Positions 57,291-64,000 of a DNA stretch of 64,000 nucleotides are shown here, piece by piece. The stretch's first letter is position 1, and every line of letters starts with the position of its first letter. Location: NCBI GenBank assembly GCA_015680685.1, contig MNCI01014495.1:519279-583278 (forward strand). The letters run 5' to 3'. The notes beneath the pieces were generated by a model, which saw only the letters and a list, made by a program, of their open reading frames with translations, was not told where the DNA came from and ran no database searches. The stretch is from Gnetum montanum (lineage: Eukaryota > Streptophyta > Gnetopsida > Gnetales > Gnetaceae). Made by a program: the position numbers and the translations under genes.

Positions 57291-59640
57291 ATGGATGGAC
57301 AACTGTGTTTAATTTTCTTGATCTCCTCCTTTCAACTTAGTTGTGGGGGAGATGGTTATTCATGCTAACAATCCATATGGCTCCTTACTTTTTCTACTTT
57401 TTGTTTTCCACATTTTTGGTTTTACAAGTTATTTATTCTACAAATTTTTGATTTTCAGTTTCTTCCATCTTTTGCCATTTTTTGTTTTACACCATCATTA
57501 GTATATTTGAACCTTTCTTAATTATTTTACACTTTTTTATATATTTTACCTTGTTTTTTTTTTGTTTGAGTGTGAATTTTTACCATTTTTGCTAATAAAA
57601 GTGTTTTACTACCATAGGACATAGTGCCACTATTGTTGTTTACTAATGATGGCTTATGCTTAATGTTGTGATTGTTAATGTCTGGTTTCTATTCTTGAAT
57701 TCTAATGTCTGATGACTATGACATGGTTTATTTTTCATGGAATAGGCAATCAGTTCACGTCATCCACCCATCCAAAAAAAACTTTATGGTTTTCCTTGTT
57801 CTAGGAATTTCAGGTTCATTCCATTAAAGAAACTTTTAATCAATTAATGACCTTGGTAATTCTAGAATTGGGAAGGATTCAAAGGTTTGTAGAGGGTGTG
57901 ACTTCAAGAAGACTAAATACTCTTTGTACTCTTCTACTTGCTTGAGTGCCTAAGTCATTTTCATGAACTTCTCATCATTCCATTTCAGCCACTACTAGGA
58001 ATTCAAATAAAGTCTCTACATGGTGTGGTTCCCATCCAAAAATTAAAAAACAATCAAAATTAAAAAAATGATGAGAATTCAAAGCACAACCCTTAGAAAA
58101 ATAAATAGGCTATAAGCACTAGTTATGGGACTAGAAAGACATGCACCCATGCCTAAAGGTCCCCTCGAACTAAGGTCCTCCCTCACTTCCTACTTCTCTT
58201 TTCTTCTCTCTATGGAATGGTGGTTGTTTTGTGGAAGTACTCTATCAATCTTACAATGATGATGCAAAGTTGACTAGTTTTGATCTAGACTAAGGATAGA
58301 TTTTCTCAAGTCATTTTAAACACAAAATCCATAAGGGACTTCTTATGATCTCAATTTGGGATTCCATTCCACCTTCCACATCATCCATCCATGCTACTAC
58401 ACCTCACCGGACTATCAAGTTCTATGTTATGCTCTATGTCTTGGTTTGATGTGTTTGAAGTCTTGGATGGATTCTTTTTTGTTGGTCCTTAACTTTTCAT
58501 GATCATTAATCAACTGTGGGGCCCACGAACTCCTTAGTTGAGGTTATGCAAGGGCAACAAGGGCATGAGCCTACTACGGGGAGAATCCACTTGCATATCT
58601 CTTAGTTTGGTTTGTTAAGTTCCTTACCTTAGACATTGCTACAATCCTATCTTTTGCATATTCCATTGTGCAAACCACTATATGCTCCTTAATCTCTCAT
58701 TTTCCACCCTCTTTCTCCATTTTCTTAATTTTTCAATTTTTGAAACTTCAACACCCTCTTCTCATATTTTCACCATTTTCATGGCTATTTGGGCTTCCAT
58801 TTGACCCTAATTTCATTCAAAATCTCTTTGTAATTTTCAAGTTTTGACCAAGTTAACAAAAGTCAATAGTGGTTAATAGTTACATCAATGAGGCCTTGTC
58901 AATGCAGCCAACCACGTTGACGAAGCCTTCTTGACGAGGCCCAATTGATGTATCACAAAAACTCTATATATACTACCACAAACTTTGAAATTTTTATTAT
59001 TTGCTTCATAACGCTAGGGGAGTTTTGCCATTTTTCAAATCCTAAAACCTTCTAGGGCCCATAACTTCCTAACCATTGGCCAAAATCACTCTATTCTTTG
59101 ATCTTGTAACTAACAAAGATAAACTCTTTATCATGGGGGATGCAAACCTTAAGATTTCTAATGAAATTTTTTTTTGAAAATTTTTCAAACTCCCCCAAAG
59201 GGTTAATAAATTTAACAATATACACACATCAATTTTCTTTGAGAGTAAACCCATCCAACACCCTCTGAGATGATTTATTGACAATAAAACATAAATAAAA
59301 TAATTATTAAATTAATTAAATCAACCATAATTACAACTTAGCTAAGTGTAACTATCTTAACGAGATAAAGGTATCCTAATTATTTCATGTTACACAACAA
59401 ATTGCTAATCCATGGTCTTATTGTGATTATAGATGGCACTAAGACTGAAATGCCTATAGGAAGAAGAACGCTCTTAACCAAGGGAGAAATGACCTAGAGC
59501 TAGAAGGGGCCAACAATAATAAGCCCAAGAACTACCAGAGGCAACCCATGCAACAAGACCTCTTCAAGAGGAACCCGAAGTAGAATCTGTTCAATAGACT
59601 CTAGAAGAAGAAGTTCCAACAGAGTAATCACAGCGAGGGG
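57291..59640 (+). other. Element C post-integrase region
   Basis: T-rich leader (57360-57600) matching element B, then no coding frame. About 58860-58990 holds gttgacgaagcc, cttgacgaggccc and CTATATATACT, resembling the U3 of the 5' LTR units at 30590-30670, so an LTR fragment may lie here. Confidence 0.4.
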
Positions 59641-60330
59641 AAGCACCAGGACTTGTGCCAATGCTTGAAGTCACTTTAACTCAAGCTTGCCTTGACATTA
59701 TTAAACCTCAAGAGATCCAATGCTCAGTTCTCCAAGAACTGAAGTTTGGGTTATTTCTAGAGAAAGCTCTACCAAAAGTCAAAACGTAATTGCAAACCTC
59801 TCCCATGTGGCCAATCATCACCTCCAACAGGAAGTGGTACATGAAAGAGATATATCTCTTCTGGAATAATAGAAGGTTGGAGTCCATAGTAAAAATCAAG
59901 AATATTCAGGTGTCCTACTCAACCAAGCCTATCGCATAGGCACTGGGGTTGCTTGATATTGGGACATAGTTGGTAGAGCTATCAACACAAGGTGATCTTG
60001 AGGCCAAAAAGAAGTGGATTGAACAGTGTTACGAGGTTCACTGTAAGGAGTTCAGCATGCTCACATTGATGGAGCACATTTACTTCAAGATAGTGGCCTA
60101 TCACCTCGATCCAATGGTGAAGCCTAGCAAGGTGACTATCTTTTCCGCTCGAGCATGTGCTACCCTAAGCAAGATATTTCCTGTAAACATTCCACAACTA
60201 ATCTATTTAGAAATTAAAAATGTTTCAAGAAAAACGAATGTGAAAGGAAAACCCTACCCTTTTCATGCCTCATCCAGAAACTCTACAAAAGGACAAGAAT
60301 CATTTGCTATGCCAACGACATAATCACACA
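59640..60330 (+). pseudogene. Plant retroelement ORF domain after integrase (C)
   Basis: One frame gives VELSTQGDLEAKKKWIEQCY, EHIYFKIVAYHLDPMVKPSK, ACATLSKIFPVNIPQLIYLE and KGKPYPFHAS. Pattern and spacing resemble the putative plant transposon protein domain (PF20167-like) found in Athila ORFs. Athila elements often have an extra ORF in this position. No signal peptide or membrane segment is visible. Confidence 0.5.
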
Positions 60331-60699
60331 TGCTCCTTTGGCTTCATGGCCTAAAATCATGAAAGATAAGACACATGTGATAACTAAAGAAGAGAAGCAG
60401 CCACCACCTCCACTACTTACTCAAGAAACAATGCTAGAGTTTGATCCAACCATTAAATGCTTCCACAAAATCCAAGAGAAGCTCTTGCATGAGCAAGAAC
60501 AGCATGCAGGGATGAGTAGTGCAGACCCATATGTGTATTGACCGATGATGGATCACCTTAATGAGGTAACTTGGATAATTAGTTAAATGGAAAGAGATGG
60601 GCCAAAATTCTCTACCTAATGAACATAGTTTCCTGCAAGGTATGATCTCAATGCTTAAGAATTAACGATGTCATTATCGCAACACCATTTATTCCCAAA

Positions 60700-61650
60700 A
60701 ATCTCTGGGAATGTTGCCTCCTTCTTAGTGCATTTTGAGGAAGTTAAAGGGGCCACTGTACTGGTCATGTAGCACTAAGGGCAAGAGACTATGGCTGAAG
60801 TAGTTATTAACTACATCATCGAAGTGCTTAATGCACCTACGGCACCTATACCAAACATATTTGCACTTCAAGATTGACGCAAGGATAGATAAGATGTGGG
60901 AGTTGATGAATGAAGAAGTTATAACCAACTTGAAAATCATAGGATCAAGGTAAAGCAAATAGGATCAAGTGGTCAAAATAAGAAGAGGAAAAAGAACAAG
61001 GAAACAAGTAAGGACACTTATCAGTAAAAAGGGAAAATAGTTGTAACAGAAGAGGTTGTAGACTTAGATACAAAGAAGCATGATGGATGTGACATCTATC
61101 AATATGAATATCCAAAGGACTATTGCCAAGTTATGTTACATCTATAAGAGTTTGGCACTTTTGGTTTCAATCCTAAGTTCATAGAAAAGCAAATGCCTAA
61201 GAGATTGCTTATCCACAATGAAATTATAAAAAATTCTACAACCAATGGTACTATCCTAGTGGGACTTCTTATCAACCTCAAAACTAGTACCAACCATAAT
61301 GGCAAAACCCATAGTCATGGAGGATGTTATTAACAAACCAACAACACTCCTATCACCACTCAAACTCTTATAGATATTATGTTCAACATACTATTTCTCC
61401 TAGTGGTTCTACTTTCCTTACTTTTAATCACCACTACTACTCTCCTGAATATCATCAACTCACAACATCTCCAATGGGATCATCATCTCATGCCTTTCAT
61501 CACTACTCTTCTAAATACCATCAACTCACAACATCTCCTATGGGATCACCATCTCATGTCTCTCATCAGCCATTACATTCTCAATACTCTCATACTTCCC
61601 TCCAACATATGTCTTCACCAATAATGCAAGAATAATTAGCACCATAACTG
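60700..61650 (+). pseudogene. gag: Second gag-like stretch in element C
   Basis: KGKIVVTEEVV, GCDICQYEYPKDYC and the tail YYVQHTISPSGSTF with EYHQLTTSPMGSSSH repeated align with 52860-53470 of the same element. It is a second copy of the gag 3' half lying after integrase, with TTSPMGS units at 61460 and 61530. Confidence 0.6.
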
Positions 61651-62500
61651 CAACAAAAAAATGCCACTTTTGTAATGAACATACAAGTAAATGATAATGT
61701 TAGTAGATCTAAGCATAAATCTTGGAAATGTCCTTTCTTTGGGATAGTTTCGACACAAGTGAATAAAACTAGTAAACCTACTAGCTCATCAATTGAAGCC
61801 TAAGGCGAGTTTAGTGCAATCCCTTCCTCACAAAAAAAATGTCTCCTAATCCTACATAAAAGCCAACAACCATTACCACTCCAACACAAAACATAAGAGA
61901 TGAACCTATGACTATGGAGAGACAAAAAATTCTATGCATTACTAATAATGATAAAGAGTGCGATTATGGGCCCAAAATTCAAAGTATTAACATGATATCT
62001 ATACCAACTCACAACAAACTTGAGGAATAAGTATATGTGCAAAACTAAGTCTACACAATAGCCACTAAATTAAAAGACACCTAGTGGCTTGAGAATTAGA
62101 ATACCATAGTGCCCAAAAGATACAAGGAAACATCCAACCAACTAATTAGTTCTAGTCCTAAGAAAATGACCTAAATATAGAACCTAGAAAAGGACATCTT
62201 ATATTTTCACTATGCATCAAAAGAAGATCTTGAACAAGGAGATCTAAGAACTAAAATAGAAAATAAAAAAGGAAACATGTTGGATCCATGGAGGAGTCAC
62301 CACCATCAAGAACCACATGAGTTCCAATAAATTCCATAATTTTATGTTTGTGTCCCAATTTTTTTGTATTCAAATATGCACTGCAACATGAATAAATTCC
62401 TATTCAGTCAATAATCCCATACCTATCCACTATGTAATCAATTGGGCTTGTTCTCATTTTCTCTGACTCGAGGATGAGTTATTATTCAATCATGGAGGTA
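61651..62500 (+). other. Element C 3' region to polypurine tract
   Basis: Broken frames continue the second gag/protease-like order for a while (for example CITNNDKEC, near 61935), then untranslated sequence. gactcgaggatgagttatt and CATGGAGGTA end it, equivalent to the B boundary. Confidence 0.4.
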
Positions 62501-63396
62501 TGATGAATCATGGTTTGTCAGGTGCTAATATCAAATCCTTGATATCAGGCCCTTGCTATCGGACCCTCGATATCAAGTACGCGATATCATGGCCTAGCTA
62601 ATGATATCGGATATGCAATATCGTGGTTTCTATATAAGCTTATAAATACCACATTTGGATGCATAGGAAAGAGTCAAGTGTTAGAGTTAACAAGTGTAAG
62701 TGTAGAGTCTTTTTATTCATTTTTAGTTTACCTCAACTTTTTCCCAAGGGCATGTCTAGAGTGTGATGATTGTAATTATATGGAACCTTTATTTGAGTGT
62801 GATGTACTTGGACACGCACATGACTGGCAATAAAGATCAAGATTACTTCATCATTGTAGCATACACTTAGTTTTAATTGCTTACTGTTATTTTTATTTAT
62901 TTTTTTCCTAATTAATATTTCTTACCCTTCATTTACTATCCTGTTATTAAATGCAAAATGAGTACAACTTAATCACGAGCATTTAAGTGTGACTACTTGA
63001 TAACCCAATAGCGTATCTAGGAGTGCTCAAGTAATATACACTTGGTAATCCCAGAAGTGGTACACGAGGTCCAAGATGTGTATAGATGATTAAGGATAGA
63101 TGCTCATTGCACTTAGGCTACCTTAGATTCTCTTCTCTCACTCCCTATTAGCTTAAAACAAAGTTATTTTCCATTGCCTCTAGGAGTAGCACTAGTTTAG
63201 GACCACATCATACACCTCACTCTAGACTAAACCATACGTGACAAAGCAAATACTAGTCCAGGTGGGAAGACAACAAACTATGATCAACATGTAACTATCT
63301 AGATACCACAACTAGCCCATCTGCAAAGTTCAACCAAATTGTGCAAGAACGCTCGTATTCGTATGGTTGAGTGTAGGGGTACCTCGCCACTCATCA
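62501..63396 (+). repeat. Element C 3' LTR
   Basis: TGATGAATCATGG to gccactcatca, 896 bases, TATA 62641-62648. A cluster of GATATC-centred palindromes is at 62530-62626. Its second half aligns with the B LTR. Confidence 0.75.
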
Positions 63397-64000
63397 AACA
63401 CTAATAAAAGACAGGGGTAAACTAACTATTGAAACATCAGCAGAAGAAATTATTGCAAAATTTGTAGTATTTATAAAAAATAAAACCTTTGCAAAAGCTT
63501 TAATATTATCAGAACAAATCTTAGTAGCATTTATAGTAAAGGACATGAATCAAATATGTGATCCTCACGATGACAATTGCAACACAACTTTGGAAGATTA
63601 TAATAAACAACCTTCTATGCATAATCAATTCTACTAGAACATAGAATAATTTCTTGCTTAACAAATCAAGATCCACTTCAATCATATATCGAATTCAAGA
63701 AAAGCCACTAGTTGTAGCGAGGGCTTTAGAATACTTAATTGGCCCAATATGAGAGATAATATCCCTTTCAGCTTTTTCAAAAATTAATGAAATATTCAGT
63801 AATTTAACCAAACAAGGAACCTTTCAAAACTTAGGAGATACTGGATTAAAAGAGAAAGTCCACTTTTGTATAATCAATAAAGCATGATGATGATTGAAAA
63901 TATTGATATCAAGGGCCTTAGAAACCATTGTTAAATCAAAAAATTTTACTAGAAAAAATGACTTTGGCAAATAATGAGCATGGATAACATCCAAACCTTA
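63397..64000 (-). pseudogene. LINE ORF1 fragment with zinc knuckle
   Basis: Minus-strand frames contain a CCHC-like CNCHRED-I-SC pattern (about 63590-63555) after DUF4283-like sequence (63600-63990). It may be the 5' part of the LINE left of element C, but about 2 kb of ORF2 is missing between them. Runs off the window. Confidence 0.5.

Larger units (their letters stand above)
29805..63396 (+). mobile_element. Element C: old Athila-like retrotransposon hosting element D
   Basis: Plus-oriented. The LTR-like 5' region (29805-31451) ends CTCATCA and is followed by a decayed tRNA-Asp PBS. Gag starts at 31570, is cut at 32786 by element D and resumes at 52415. Protease, RT, RNase H and integrase follow to about 57290, then a long 3' region with a plant-retroelement domain and a second gag-like stretch. 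The polypurine tract CATGGAGGTA precedes the 3' LTR (62501-63396). It is riddled with stops. No 5-base target duplication was found at its ends (CCCTA against AACAC), and flanking LINE parts are not contiguous, so an end has been rearranged. Confidence 0.75.

Noticed and set aside
59640-60330. Retroviral-type envelope gene after integrase in element C
   Set aside because: No signal peptide, membrane segment or cysteine pattern; the sequence fits a plant retroelement ORF domain better.
29800-63401. Target site duplication for element C
   Set aside because: CCCTA on the left and AACAC on the right do not match; neither does CATAT before the second LTR unit.

Overview
This is nuclear plant DNA made almost entirely of nested, decaying retrotransposons. 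I see no intact host gene, rRNA, tRNA or CRISPR array. The plant assignment rests on three things: plant-type L1 LINEs (DUF4283-like ORF1 with a CCHC knuckle, endonuclease/RT ORF2, zf-RVT); Ty3/gypsy elements with a second RNase H of the Tat/Ogre kind; and Athila-like elements with a tRNA-Asp-type primer site. The species cannot be named; the nesting depth suggests a large genome.

Layout. 1-1870: GCAGCA-rich low-complexity DNA and unrecognised sequence. 1878-17325 (minus): one L1 LINE, split by element A. Element A (3614-14183, plus) is a Tat/Ogre-like gypsy element with LTRs 3614-4996 and 12783-14183 and target duplication CTTAG. It has lost its PBS, gag and protease but keeps RT, RNase H, a second RNase H and integrase with few lesions. 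17401-20600: scraps, including two copies of a LINE zf-RVT fragment. 20600-21886 plus 29193-29799 (minus): a second, very decayed LINE, split by element B (21887-29187, minus; target duplication CATCC), an Athila-like element with gag-protease but no RT or integrase. Element C (29805-63396, plus) is an old Athila-like element with gag, protease, RT, RNase H, integrase and a long 3' region. Its gag is split by element D (32787-52414, plus; target duplication GCCCT/ACCCT), a 19.6-kb relative of A. 63397-64000 is a LINE ORF1 fragment.

The most interesting system is shared by A and D. Between protease and RT both carry a gene on the opposite strand, split by introns with canonical splice signals. 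In A it runs 7419 to 5066 in four recognisable exons; in D it runs about 44443 to 39590 in about seven. The two copies are very divergent in DNA but align at protein level, and key exon junctions fall at the same residues. The first half resembles the FCP1/NIF-type HAD phosphatase fold with its catalytic acids lost. It is followed by a domain of unknown function and, in D, a possible coiled coil.

The sense strand around this gene looks like an intron of pol. In both elements, homology of the pre-RT coding region begins directly after a pyrimidine tract and AG (7831 and 45122). Ogre elements are known to have an intron between protease and RT, so the proposal is an antisense, spliced accessory gene inside the sense pol intron. 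Degenerate arrays of a short AAACTAGCA-like motif border this gene on both sides in D and recur after integrase in both A and D.

Decay follows age. A keeps many CpGs and has five visible pol lesions. C and D have many TGG-to-TAG, CAG-to-TAG and CGA-to-TGA changes, as expected from methyl-cytosine deamination. Exon limits in D, several domain limits in C, and the fold assignment are by-eye inferences.
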